NCBI GenBank assembly: GCA_019614645.1
Contig: JABWDB010000001.1
Span: 3,844,001-3,908,000, forward strand
Length of the DNA stretch: 64,000 nt
Source of the DNA: Stratiolaelaps scimitus
Taxonomy: Eukaryota > Arthropoda > Arachnida > Mesostigmata > Laelapidae
Reading direction: 5' to 3'
Each line of letters begins with the position of its first letter. Positions within the stretch are counted from its first letter, which is position 1. Made by a program: the position numbers and the translations under genes. Below, in pieces: positions 19,200 through 31,237 of this stretch. Below the pieces are notes generated by a model. The model was given only the letters and a program-made list of their open reading frames with translations. It was not told the origin of the DNA and did not search any database.

Positions 19200-22154
19200 C
19201 TAAAAAAAAGATACCCCGGCAAATTATATGGTATTGACCATTTACACAGATAGCTTGCCCCTATCCGCCGCCAACTTCAAAGTTTCGCCGACGTTGACCG
19301 CGAATCGTTTCGACCGAAACATTCGCTAACAGCATTCCACCAATTATCTCTCTATCATCTATCGTATCTATCATAAAGTTAGAAACGAAACTAATCGACA
19401 AGTGAAAGTAACGACGCAAATAGCTAATGTAAATTTAAGATCTTTACAGTTTATTATTATTAATATTATTAACTTTATACCATCATCGCCGTCCATTATA
19501 ATCACCAATGTAGTTGCTTCCTCCCTTCTCGTCATATGCATGTCATGTGTTATTCTGTACCATATGAATGTGTAGATGGCGGGATCTGTGTAGGTAGGTA
19601 GGGACGTGTGTGTGTGTGTTTGTTCCTGTGGGTGTGTCCATTACCGTTCCGTATGGACTGTTCAGTCAGTATTCAATATTGTCAGCGGTTGCACATATGT
19701 GTCCTTCCGCTATTTGTTGTTGATGTACACGTGTCGCAAGTGTGTAAGTCTCCCGCCTTTTGGCAGGCTGTAATATAACAGGGATACCATCACTTCTTCT
19801 TCTTCTTTATTCGTTACGTTTTTGGCGTTCACGCGATTTTCTTGAACTGGTGAAGGGCACCGTACACCGCCTCAAACACAATGCGCCCGTATGGCGAGCG
19901 TCGCTGAAGAACTACGCGCCAATCAGCATCGTTCTCTACGGGAACGAGACGAGTTGCTTTTGCACCCGAGAGGCCACCATACGTCGCCGGCGGTTTGGGT
20001 GCGGGGGGGGCGGGGGTCACTTTATGACACGTCTGTGTCGTCGTTGTCGTCAATATGAATCAATGAATTAATGATTGATTGAACGTAATAAATAATAAAT
20101 AATAAGTGTCTTTCTTTTCAGGTCTCTTCTTCAGCAGAGAGATAATGAAGTAGACACAGCGTGAAGTTGCTTTCCCAGAGTCGCAAACGTACGCATGGCT
20201 ACGATCGCATGTGATGCCCCTCTGTGATAATGCTATTCAGATTCGTTCCGTTTTTCTCACATCAATGTGTCCCAAATGTCAAATCACCGCACGTCACTAC
20301 CGAGGCAACGGCAGCAGCGTTCGTTCGCCTTCATGCGCTAACGCTCGTTGCCAATTTCAACATTGTCACGCAACGAATCAACGCTAACGCCGAAACACAT
20401 CGATATGATTTTATTGTATTGTCTTATAAAACGGGACAAAAACAACCACTGACAAGAGGCGCTGACGACCGGCGCCGCCAACGATCGTTGTACGACGTTT
20501 TCAGCCATTTCAACCCCTACGAAATGTTCACCATTCGTCAGCTATCAATGCATCCAATCGTGCAGAAGCATTGTGATGTTTCGTGACAATTCTGAATATG
20601 AGTAGTTCCTATCCTCACTGCGGTGCACGTGGATCGCGGCTAGCTTCCGAGTTAACAATTCAGTTGCAGTGCGAAACTTTCTATATTGCTTAAATTACCC
20701 CCCCCAACAAAAAAATAACGAGAGCCTATACAGATAGATATATCGAGATGTAGTATGCAGTTTTTCCTCTGCCTCGATTAAAGGTACCGTGTGGTCTACT
20801 TGTGTGGCTCTATCCGTGTGTGTATGCGTGTGTGTGTGTTTGTGTATATGTAAATGTATCGTTCCCTACTTGATCCGTCGGTGTTCAATCGTACGTTAAC
20901 TACGCAACTTCAACAAAACGGCGCTCCATAACCTTCACTTATTAACTACGATGGATGAGTCCCTTTCTCTCTCTCTATCTCTCCCCTTAATTCGATGATC
21001 GCCCGTCGCTATTTGCATTCGCCGAGGCGGCTGCTGCTTTTATTTTCGCTTTTATTATAAATGTGTGTCGTCTCATACCTGTCGCTATCCCGTCTGTGAA
21101 ATACATGATTAGCCCCCACACACTCCTCGCTCTTAATAATAATAATGAAGTCGATTTTATTCAATTTCTTCATTACACCCTCGAGTCCTCTGTCGCCAGT
21201 CTCGCATTGATTCCAAACCCCGGCGTCCCAAGCGTATCCCGGCACACCTTGCATCAATCATCTCGTGTCAAGCCAGATGCTGCTATAGATCTTTCCCGTA
21301 TTGAATTCTCGGTTTTCGCTCCGATCCCTATTCGCCTCAGTTGGGTTTGTCTAATTCCGAGGGTGTCGTAAAGGATTACACAAACGATCTTCCATCTTTC
21401 TCGTTCTTTCCGATCGCAGCCTTTCTAAGCATAATGATGATGATAATAATAATAATGATGATTGTGGTGTATTTTTTGGTAATGTTACACCATCATATGT
21501 AGTAAGAATAATAATAATAATAATAGTCTTCACGATTCATACATTTCTTCCGAGCATCGTCATGATTATAATCATTATTACGACTGTCCTTTAACTATTA
21601 TTACCGTCGGTATGAAGCATCGTCAAGCATTCGTCGTCTTAGCAGACACATCAATAATAATCATAATAATAATAATTAGTTAAAATGAGCAAACTGTGTG
21701 TTGTCGTATTGGTGCTTATGGAGTCAACAAGGAAGTGGAAGTTGTTGTTGCTGTAGCCGTCATCGCTGTCGTCATTTTCAAGTTTTGTTGGTGGTCTCGT
21801 CGAAAACGCGTCAACCGTCCGCATCCACTCCGCGCACGTTAATAGTCATATTGACACCATGCATATATATATATATATATATATATATGATTGGTGAACC
21901 TAATTAGCTGTTTTTCAGCTCTTCCGGTGTTGTCATCGTATTGTCAAATAATAACGCAGTGCGAGTTGCACACATTTTGACTGTCGTACGAATTTGCTTC
22001 GATCTCCGTCAGCGGCGGGCGCTCAGGTTAACGCGTTGCACATTTTAATATTATCTTCCGTCCTCTTATTATTATTATTCTTATTATCATTAATAATAAT
22101 AATAATATCAATTATTTAATTATTATTACCATCATTACTTTCCGTCAAATCGTT

Positions 22155-22158
<4 letters not shown>

Positions 22159-22209
<51 letters not shown>
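22159..22209. repeat. (AT)n microsatellite
   Basis: About 25 uninterrupted units. A second, interrupted AT tract follows at about 22300-22327. Confidence 0.95.
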
Positions 22210-22216
<7 letters not shown>

Positions 22217-22857
22217 CTTAATCATTATATTCATCACCTCCGAAGCCGCTCGCGTCGCTTCACTCTCGGCTACGTCATCATTATCATAATCGCCTTCATA
22301 TATATATATAATATATATATATATAATATTGCTTTACGACTTGCTATAGCGTAACATCACCACAAAAAGCCACACGCGGTTGGTTTGGTTCGTACGTCTC
22401 TTCCACGGCTTCGCCTGTCCATTGCCGTTGATATTTGTTCTTCTGCGTATATTTGCTGCTTTGAACGGCATTACATCGTTTTCTATTAGCCGTCGCCAAC
22501 CGCCACCCCTCCAAGGGGCGCCGTGCCTACCGTTGTCGCTTGAAGCGCCTTATCCTTAAGGCCGTTCAGGACCGGCAATCTAAAGGAGACCACCGGTACC
22601 GAGCAGTTACGGCATCACGACATACGGTTCTAACGACTCGTAAACGTATCCCCGGGGGGCAAGAACTCGGATGGTGGCGGCAGCAAGCTGAACAACCAAT
22701 CGCACGCACCATGCTGCTTCGCAATGGTATCTACTGGCTTGAGAATGTACATTATGTACAGAGGTTCTATATTTCCCTTATTTTCGGTCACTCTTTCAGC
22801 GTCATCGGTCTTCATTAGCTTTCATTCATCATTTCCTTATCAATTAATCAAGCACTC

Positions 22858-22920
22858 AGTCAATCAATCAATCAATCAGTCAATCTATCTATCATCTATC
22901 TATCAATCAATCAATGAATA
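22858..22920. repeat. TCAA/TCTA tetranucleotide tract
   Basis: Blocks of (TCAA)n, then TCTA/TCATCTA, then (TCAA)n again. Confidence 0.85.
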
Positions 22921-24884
22921 CTTTCATACTCGGCAACTGTAACGTTTGCGCGTCCTCCATGTCATCTTTCGGCCGCGTGACTTCGTTCATTGAAATGATC
23001 GTCGTGTAAGGATCGTCGCGGCAGAAATGGTCGTCGTAGAGTAGTAATTATAATAGACATCCTCAATTAGCAGAACGATCGCAATAATTAATCAGTCATC
23101 AATTAGTCAGTAGGATCTTCGTCTTCGTCATCACCATGATCATCATCGTCGTCGCCGTCGTCGTCGTTGTTGTCGATGAGTTTCCGATACGGCCAGTGGT
23201 TCGACAGATCGCTCAAATTCGACGCCCCCACGCTCTCCATGGTATTCCGCGTCACCATGTGCCACTGAATTCGCTACTGAGCTATTATTTGTCATCGACA
23301 CCGCGTATTGCCCACATACGAATTGGCTTGCATGCGAGCAGTCACTCAACACGCCACGCGCCACTAGAAAATACCATTAGCATTATGAACTATGAATCTG
23401 TGTGTCTGTCTGGTTCTGTGTTCGCTTTGCATTATTCTATGGATGCATACGAATGACATTCGTTCGGCATACGGCCACAAAGGCGTCCAGGGTAGTAGCG
23501 AGTAGTGCTCTCTTCAACTTCCAACTCAATTCCGTCCAATCAAATTCAACTCAATGTTATCATTCGATTTCAATCATTTGTTGCCGTTTGTCATTCACCG
23601 CTCTCCCTCCCGCCTCGTCGCCCCCTAACGTCCACCACTGGCTCGCACAGAACTCGCTCCTAGTAGGCTATTTCGGCGGATACAGTGAGCGATACACGTT
23701 TTGCTCGTACACCTGCCCTGTACCTGTCCGTCGTACGTGGCCACATCGCGCGCGCGCGCGACTCGACGATAACGCCACATTCCCCCGCATGTGATGACAA
23801 TTCGTAGTTGAACCTGAAGTAGTAGTAGTAGTAGCAATATTATTGGTCGTTTCATGACTGCAGGTGGCTGCATGAAGATGTATCACAGACAACGCCCTTG
23901 TTCGACTTGATTGCCTCGCAGCACCAGCTCCCCTTTTTCAGTTTCTGCCATTCTGCCTACCTCCTCCTCCTCCTGCTCATCTCCATCCTCTCTTCTACTG
24001 TTCAGTCTTGCCTCCGTTTCAGTCTGTGGTCGTGGCTCGCTATTCAGACTTGCAGTTACAGTGCGTGCTTCTGTTCATATCATCGTTCGAAAATCGCGCG
24101 CCACTCGGCGGCGTTCGCTCATTGTTTGTCGCATTTCACCGTCGGCATCTGCGGCACCGTGTCTTCTCCTCTTGCTCGATTCGGGTTTTTAGTTGACTTC
24201 TTCAAATCGAATCATCTTCAGAAACATTGAACTGTGCCTGCCCCGCTCTCACACACTGATCGTCATCTGATTCCCCCTCCCCCCCCCCGGGTGATTCCCT
24301 CAGCGTTGACACCATTAACAAAATCTTACGGCGATATACGCTGTTGATTTGTATGCATCGTGTGACTTTAGCGTCGGACCAGTCGACCGACGTCCGGTCA
24401 AGCTTGCTGTGATGCGTGGATATTATTGTATTCGATAGTTGTTTACCCACGCATCGCGAGCCTGTCATCGTCGTCCCGGTGGCCGTGATTATGTCTTGGG
24501 GCTCCGAGAACAACGAAAGCTGATGGTCTGCAGGCAGGACAAAACTAGTTTGGGCAGCGTTGAAGGCGGTAGCAGCATATGCTCGCCTCGCCACACTCGT
24601 CACATCCTTATCATTTTGGTTTGAGACGTTATACCAGCCCGTCAACAATTCCCCTGATCGGATTTCTGCTTGCAGGCCCCCGAAGGGCCTTCAGCTATTG
24701 AAATTGTTATTAGGCCAGGGAAGTAATGAGCAGTGGTGTCCTCGTGCATTGTCAGCCTCGAACGCCCATCTTCGCCTCGCTCCGGAACGGCATTCCGTAG
24801 GCATGCGTCTTCAGAGATCATCTTGAGATGTTAACTGTGGAACTTGGTCTTCACGAAGGTTCGGATGATGTAGGTAATGTCCAG

Positions 24885-24890
24885 TTTATT
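24885..24890 (-). terminator. Candidate poly(A) signal for the LMO4-like gene
   Basis: TTTATT on the plus strand, read as AATAAA on the minus strand. It lies about 120 nt past the distal TAG (25012-25010) of the LMO4-like gene. A longer 3' UTR remains possible. Confidence 0.4.
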
Positions 24891-25009
24891 ACTGCGGATC
24901 TGCCTTTCCGTTCGTCTGGCTATCTCTGTGTATGGCGCCCTTCTTCATTTCTCTCTCTCTCTCACTCTCTCTCCCTATCTCTCTCTCTCTCTCGCGTTCT
25001 ATGTCTTTC

Positions 25010-25240
25010 CTACAAGCTCTGGTAGCTGCATCCAGCTTGCTGCGGTTGCTGTTGTTGTTGTTGATGCTGCGGCGGGGGATGATGTTGGTGCGGGGGGGGC
25101 AATGAGCCTTGCTCGTCAGCCAGTTGCTGCGATGTCATGGGGGACATATCACCGATGCCACCACCATGTTGGATTTGCTGCACCTGCTGTTGCTGCTCAA
25201 AGCTGGCCCCCCGCTTGAGGGCGTTGCCTGCACGCGAGCG
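25010..25240 (-). CDS. LMO4: In-frame C-terminal extension of the LMO4-like protein past TGA
   Basis: Directly after the TGA (25243-25241) the same frame is open for 76 codons to TAG (25012-25010). It reads RSRAGNALKRGASFEQQQQV, then a stretch with GDMSPMTSQQLADEQGSLPP, His/Pro/Gln-rich repeats, and ends AGCSYQSL. The non-repetitive middle part and mixed CAA/CAG codons look like protein, not a pure CAG tract. The stop is UGA followed by C, the leakiest context known in animals and the one typical of Drosophila readthrough genes. Alternatives: a ~63-nt in-frame intron from AAG|GTGTGA to a CAGCAG acceptor, or a sequencing error in the TGA. That the frame is open is seen; that it is translated is inference. 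Confidence 0.5.
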   Translation of the reverse strand, partial: RSRAGNALKRGASFEQQQQVQQIQHGGGIGDMSPMTSQQLADEQGSLPPPHQHHPPPQHQQQQQQPQQAGCSYQSL

Positions 25241-25385
25241 TCACACCTTGATGGCTTGGCCGCCGGTGACGCTGTTCTGGTTGGCGTTGGCCTTTCGGCC
25301 CCGGCCGCGACCTGAGCCGGTGGAGGCTTTGAGCATCTTCAGCGAGTCCTGCTCGCACAGGAGTGACCCGTTCAACAGATTGTAC
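25241..25385 (-). CDS. LMO4: LMO4-like LIM-only protein, last exon to the first stop (end of LIM2)
   Basis: After the acceptor CCGTCGGCAG the exon completes the second LIM domain: RYNLLNGSLLCEQD supplies the last two zinc ligands (Cys and Asp). A basic, low-complexity tail follows (KMLKASTGSGRGRGRKANAN, then QNSVTGGQAIKV) and ends at TGA. Vertebrate LMO4 also ends shortly after LIM2 with an unstructured tail. LMO4 proteins lack a DNA-binding domain and act as nuclear cofactors that bind LDB1/CLIM-type adaptors through their LIM domains. Frame and phase agree with the upstream exon (AG|G gives Arg). Confidence 0.9.
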
Positions 25386-25740
25386 CTGCCGACGGAAGGG
25401 GTGCAACAAAATACACAAACATAGTCGTTAACAAAGTTAGCAAAAAGCACGCTGTCACATGAGGAGGCGCTCTGGGTTTTTAAGGCATATGGTCGGGAAG
25501 CAGCCCCTGATTCATTTCAATTGCTGGTAACCAGATGATTGGTCAACAATGGCCACTGGTGAACTGCAAGTCACGATGATCCGGACAGCTTGTGGGGCTC
25601 GATATAAGACGCACTATAACCATTCTGCCGCAAGTCCGTACTATGAATATCGTAAAATAGTCGCTAATCGAATGGGGCTGATTTTCAACGGCCGACCCCA
25701 ATAAAAGTGACCGACAAAAACGAATAAAGTCAGCGTTTAC
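25386..25740 (-). other. LMO4-like intron (LIM2-splitting)
   Basis: 355-bp intron with GTAAAC donor and GTCGGCAG acceptor on the minus strand. Nothing else seen. Confidence 0.85.
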
Positions 25741-25896
25741 CTGTCGCCGGGTACCAGCTGGCTGTGGCACTTAACACAGGAGAAGCACTTGGGGTGGTAA
25801 ACTTGCCCCCCACGCATGGAGGGCGCTCGCATCACGTAGTCGTTCGCAGGAATACCCTGTCCACAGGCGGAGCAGACTCCACTGGACCCGAAGTTC
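25741..25896 (-). CDS. LMO4: LMO4-like LIM-only protein, LIM2 exon
   Basis: Encodes NFGSSGVCSACGQGIPANDY, then VMRAPSMRGGQVYHPKCFSC and VKCHSQLVPGDR. The ligands of LIM2 are visible as C-x2-C, H-x2-C and C-x2-C. The phrase 'FG-SG-CSACGQ-IPA' with 'LVPGDR' is typical of LMO4 rather than LMO1-3. Relative to vertebrate LMO4 there is a four-residue insertion (PSMRGGQ in place of three residues) between the Cys pair and the His. This makes the spacing 22, still within the LIM consensus. Acceptor GTTTTCAG|GAAC, donor GACAG|GTAAAC. Confidence 0.93.
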
Positions 25897-26414
25897 CTGA
25901 AAACAAAAGCAATGAGGATCGATTCAAGTTATCGATCGTGTTTGACGGACGAACCTCATCGTATCGGGGGGCGGGGGGCTGCGGGTAAGGGAGAGAAGAC
26001 GAGTTGTATGGATTATATAGTAGCAGACACGCCCCAGGTATCAGCTCCAGTTGAACAGGTTCAATAGATAATAGTTACATGAGTATGGCTGCCCGCTATA
26101 TACAGATTGGTCTCGATATCAGAGGCTTATAGATTATAATAGAATTCGTTGTTAATTTGCTCATTTCCTATCGTCTCGTTGACTTGCGTTGGAACTCGAA
26201 ACGAAGTCGGACGCGTGTATATTCGTTGACGAGGATTGTCAAAAGCGATCGATTGTTGATTTCCTATTGCGGCCCATTTTGCTTAAGCGATGTAACCGTT
26301 CGCCCTCGTAGGTGCAGCTAATTTAAGGCTTATAATAAGCTTCGCTGAGAGCCACTTCCCGTCAGCATGCGAAAATCGCATACACGATATACTGTGACAA
26401 TATCACCACGACAT

Positions 26415-26423
<9 letters not shown>

Positions 26424-26461
<38 letters not shown>
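26424..26461. repeat. (AT)n microsatellite
   Basis: Followed by a short TGTATGTGTG stretch. Confidence 0.95.
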
Positions 26462-26474
<13 letters not shown>

Positions 26475-26645
26475 CACCACCGCGCCTACTATGACATAAT
26501 GACACGGTTATATTTACAAGCATCAATGCTGTTCTCTTTGTCAGCCATTGCTGTTGTTGTTATTATTATTATCATAAACATTATCATTGTCAATCTGTCC
26601 GTCTCTGTTTCCGCTACTTCTCAAGGCCTCTTTTGATCCGCCTCA

Positions 26646-26647
<2 letters not shown>

Positions 26648-26676
<29 letters not shown>
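26648..26676. repeat. (CT)n microsatellite
   Basis: Pure pyrimidine tract. It creates Leu-Ser repeats in open frames. Confidence 0.95.
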
Positions 26677-26680
<4 letters not shown>

Positions 26681-26881
26681 CCTTGTCGTTCATTCATCCT
26701 CGTGTGGATGGTTGGCCCCTTCGCTTTCTGTCAACCATTGTTTGGCGCATGGACGATAACTCGGGGCATCCATTTCTTTGCCAGCCCTTCGGGCGCTCAT
26801 CGGGCTTGGAGGAGATGTCTCTATTTTTGTCCCGGGCCCACAAGGCCACCAGGAGTCTAATTACAACACAAGGCAAAGATA

Positions 26882-26904
26882 AACACACACACACACACAC
26901 ACAC
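26882..26904. repeat. (CA)n microsatellite
   Basis: About 11 CA units. Confidence 0.95.
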
Positions 26905-27101
26905 GCCCACACAGACACATAAAACAAAGATAATTATATTCGCAGTACGTCACTGCAGTACCAGCAGCTTGGCATCGGCACGAACTCAGCTGGTGGGTTA
27001 CTATCGTTAGCAGGCGCATAGTCGTACCAACAGCGAAGATGCAGCACACCCCTGAACCCCTGTAGCGCACCCCTAGCACAGCTCGACCGGTGCAACAACT
27101 G

Positions 27102-27123
27102 GCGCCGCCGCCGCCGCCGCCGC
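27102..27123. repeat. (CCG)n microsatellite
   Basis: Seven CCG/GCC units. Confidence 0.95.
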
Positions 27124-27921
27124 TTTAATGAATGAATAGTGGCACGCAGGAAGACTGAATAGAAGCAATTTCATCCACCTCACACCCACTATCGGCGTAC
27201 ACTCTCAGTCTATAGCACGTCTATTGCTTTCCTCCGTCGGCCGTCTCTATGCTCAGCAGTCGTCAGCCGTTACCGTCATCCACCGGCGACTGTCCACGCA
27301 GGCCCTGGCCACTGCGAAGGGTCCTGCGGTTGCTGCTGCTGCTGCTGCTGGTTAGTTGCATTGCAGGAGGACTCCTAGCCACAGTCGCCGTTCAAGTGCG
27401 CTCTCGCCTCCTCCACTCCTGTACACTCTGTAACTTGTCCCGCAAAGCCGCCCGGACATGGCCACCGCCCCCAACTGCTGTTACTGTCCCCACCGCATGG
27501 AGCCGCCGTAGTCCTCACTCAATGCTGATATAATTGCGCTCACTCGTGCCTTCTCCCGCTCTCTCAACTCTAATATGGGAGCCGCTGCCATGCGTTTCCG
27601 CCAGCAATGAATGAAGCCGAGGGAGAAGTGGTGGGGGTGTTGGTCGGCAACCTCATCATCATAGTCTGCTGCTGTTGCTGCTGCAGGAGTACCAGCAGGA
27701 GCAATGCCGTCGCCACCAACGCCAGTATCATGATGACTGAACAGCATTGGACACAGGTGATACAGGGCCGTCGAGGAAAAATGCAACACGAAGCGGAGAA
27801 GTGGTGGCCGAAGTGCAGATGTCGTGGGCTGACGTTGAGTGAGTGACTGAGTGCTTCGGTTGTTCGATGGCCTCGTACGACGGCAAACTCAGACGGAGGA
27901 GTGCGTCACAGTGGACGTGTT

Positions 27922-27945
27922 GGCGGCGGCGGCGGCGGCGGCGGC
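27922..27945. repeat. (GGC)n microsatellite
   Basis: About eight GGC units. Confidence 0.95.
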
Positions 27946-30076
27946 CAAGCAACCACAGCAAGTAGTAGTACCATAATGCACTTGGTATCGTTGCTCCCGT
28001 TGCTGTAGCCGATTGTTGGTGCTAGTGCCGTTAGTCAGTTACCGCAGGGGTAGCTGCCGCGGCTGCCACTGCTGCCAAGGCAGGGACCAGCGGTCAGCCA
28101 CAACCGTTTTGTATTGATGTATACGCAACGACCGCAACAATAGCAATATATATATATGTATATATATATATGTACATGCACTATAGTATGTACATGCTCG
28201 CCCATCGAGAGATTGCAGATGGTGGCAGGCGATAGCCGCAATAGCTGCAATTGCTACTGCACTGCAACCACCCTCTAATGCCGACGGAGGTCGGCTCGGT
28301 GGGTTCGGGCAGCGGCAGCGATATTGCGCCAGTCGACGTCTGATCGGCGTCCTAGCGCACAGCTACCACCACCACCTCTCTCTCTCTCTCTCTTTCTTCC
28401 TCTGGCTCGACGAGCTGGCCCAGTGTGTACCAGGAAATGTCCCACGCCAGGGAAAGACTTGCCGAGCAACATTGGGGACCGAACCAGGACTTTCGGGGCC
28501 CCCAAGGAGCTGTGGGGACCTCTGGGGGCTGCAAATACTGGAGCAGCCCTGGCGGGGCGAATTAATAATACTCACTCGGCCGGCGTTCGTTCGCCAGCCA
28601 GGCAGCCACCTTTTGTTCCGTCGACCCATCAACCTCGTTCAGCAATGGGTTTATTGGAAGAAGGGCGGGATTAGGGGCTCGACCACCTCACGATGGTTCG
28701 CTCGTTCGGACCAACGGATTTCCATTTTGTCCATTCCGCGCGCCTCCCCCTAACCTAACCTCAGCCACCCAATTTCATGTTATACCCATCTTTTATATCA
28801 TATCTACAAACGTAAGCCGACACATATACACATGAAGACAGATACGTACTATAGTAACACATAGACAGGTAGCAATACCCACACACACACACACATCTAG
28901 ATAATAGAAAACTCCTGCCGTGCCTAGTTTCATTGGTTAAGCTGAAGTTCCCCCAACTTTGACAATGCCGCGCGGAGACGCGCTAATCTCTGTCGTTTCG
29001 ATTGCAACAGCCACAATACGATTAATCGATTTCTCGTCCCCGCAGCAAAACATCTGCCTTTGGCATACAGCGCAATGTGAACAGAGGTCTGCATATAACA
29101 GCCGCTGTAAGAGCTTCGGGCAACGTACTTCGTCGGTACACGGCTGCTGACCTTTGGTGTTGAAACAATGAATCTGATGGCGAAAACCATTCGAGTGAGA
29201 ACAGTGTTCTCACAGGCATTTTTCTTAATTGCCGCCAAGGAAGTCAAAATTCATCATTAATTCACACGGTGTGTTGTGTTATATACATATATATATACCT
29301 AGGTATCTAATGAAATGGCACAATAGTAAAAAGGAAATCGCGCTTGGACACCGTACGTCACTGGTGTACTGACTCGCGAACTCGAGCAGCTGACTTCTAT
29401 CAAACGCCCATGCCTCAGCAAACAATGCGAATATATATATATATATATATATATAGAGTATTCGTCATTTATTCACCTTTGTCAGGTAGTTCATCAACAA
29501 GAGATTATACAATACAATACAAAATGATCCACATATATATATATATATTTTCTGAGCTGTTTCTCCTCTCAACGAGTATCGACAGTGATATCAACAAGCT
29601 CATCTACTAGAACTGCAGTCATAGCAGTCGTCACGTCAACTTGACTATTAAAACAGCCAGTCTCATTATCGCCTGACAATAGGCAGACAGCATACACTGT
29701 AACGTAATAAAAAGTAACTCATGTGTCTCTCTCTATACAGCGGAGGTTTCCGGTGCCGCTAATTGACCGGGCGCCACACGATACATCGCATGTTGAGTCC
29801 TTGCGAAGGTTGGGCCTGTTATGTGTGTATGTATGTGTAAGCGTGTACATAGCGTGAATACTAATCTGTGAAGGCGGTACTCGGCCAACGCACACAACGA
29901 TGCTGTATAGCTGTGAATCGCATCGACAGCACAGCACCAGCAACAACTACGAACTAAACGTCGCAACAGCGACAACAACAACTGTCAGTTGCACTCAAGA
30001 TCGAGAGTATAATTGTTGTTGCTGCTGACGCCGCCGCCGCTTTTACCAATAGCGCTGCATGACATGGAGGCCACTT

Positions 30077-30129
<53 letters not shown>
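30077..30129. repeat. (CAG)n, about 17 units
   Basis: Longest CAG tract in the window, uninterrupted, in a LMO4-like intron. It encodes poly-Ala in a minus-strand frame that I do not believe is a gene. Confidence 0.95.
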
Positions 30130-30132
<3 letters not shown>

Positions 30133-30698
30133 CGGTGAGACGAAGCCGAGGTACAAGAGATATAACACCGGTAGCAGCGGTGGATAGAGAAGATGATGGA
30201 ATGAATAGACACACAATACGGGTGTCCCTCTTCCTCCTCTTTAGACGCAGTCTTTGCCCCACTGTGTGTGTTTCTATGGGTGAGTGAGTTGGGGGGGTCG
30301 GCACGCCTCGTATGGGTGTATATGTGCGCGTGTGTGTGTGTGTGCGGGGGAATATCTCTACGTGTTCTATGTTAATGTCCACGCCAAGTGGATGGTTTAG
30401 GCTGGCTGGCTGCCTGGTGCCTGCCTGGCTGGATAGCACTCGTGGCTCTCGGCCTACTACGTACCCCCTAAACACCCCTAGCGTAATGGGTCCCCCGAAG
30501 GTATCGGATGTGTGCCCATGTGTTCTTATGTGGACGACGACAACGACGTCCGAGTGCTGTAAATGTGCACAGCGTGTGTGATTCTGTGCGCGCGCGCGTG
30601 CCGGTGCTCAGCTGCAGCGTCTCTATGTATGGGAGGATTCTTCTGCCCTATCTAAGCGTCGTGTGTGCCTATGTATATCCAACATGGGCGTCTAAGGG

Positions 30699-30733
<35 letters not shown>

Positions 30734-31194
30734 AAGAGTATGTCCGTGCGTTACCTCGCCGCAAGCTTGCCCCCGCCGCCCCCCCCCCGGCGTGTGCCAT
30801 TTCCATCGATGCAGCTGCAACGGTCACGGCCCAGTCGGCCCCGCCTATTTGCGCTGCTTCTCCTGTATCATCATGTATCTCTTCGGGCGAAAACGAAGAG
30901 GCAGAAAGAGCTAGGCAGCACACATGGCCCGGCGAGCGAAATTCCCCGACTGGCCCTGCCAGAATAGGGAGGTGGCCGTCCACGGTGGGGAAACAGCGGG
31001 CGCTCCCGTCGGGAGGACACTCTTGTGCGCAAACATCGGAAATGGCAAAAAGAGAGCGCGCGGCAGAGAGCGCGTCGCGCGCTCGTTTGCCTGCCTTGAG
31101 AGATAGAAGAAGAGCAGGAGGAGGAGGAGGAGCAAGGAGAAGAATAAAACGACAGAGACACGGCCTAAAAGAGGCGGGATGGAAAAAAGGGAAC

Positions 31195-31198
<4 letters not shown>

Positions 31199-31235
<37 letters not shown>
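31199..31235. repeat. (GA)n microsatellite
   Basis: About 18 GA units. A second GA tract follows at about 31327-31345. Confidence 0.95.

Positions 31236-31237
<2 letters not shown>

Larger units (their letters stand above)
16538..24884. other. Intergenic DNA between MAD2 and the convergent LMO4-like gene
   Basis: 8.3 kb. It holds the second copy of the direct repeat (17192), a candidate MAD2 poly(A) signal (17107) and a possible small two-exon gene (18093-19130). It also has (AT)n tracts at about 16730, 18413-18431, 21863-21888 and 22159-22209, ATT-rich DNA at 21420-22150, and a TCAA/TCTA tract at about 22858-22920. A GC-rich block at 19829-20053 is open on both strands. I recognise no known protein here. 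The last 4 kb may be 3' flank or long 3' UTR of the minus-strand LMO4-like gene. Confidence 0.55.

Noticed and set aside
29954..30475. 173-codon minus-strand frame with poly-Ala
   Set aside because: The frame is held open by the (CAG)17 tract and CA/GT repeats; nothing protein-like outside them.
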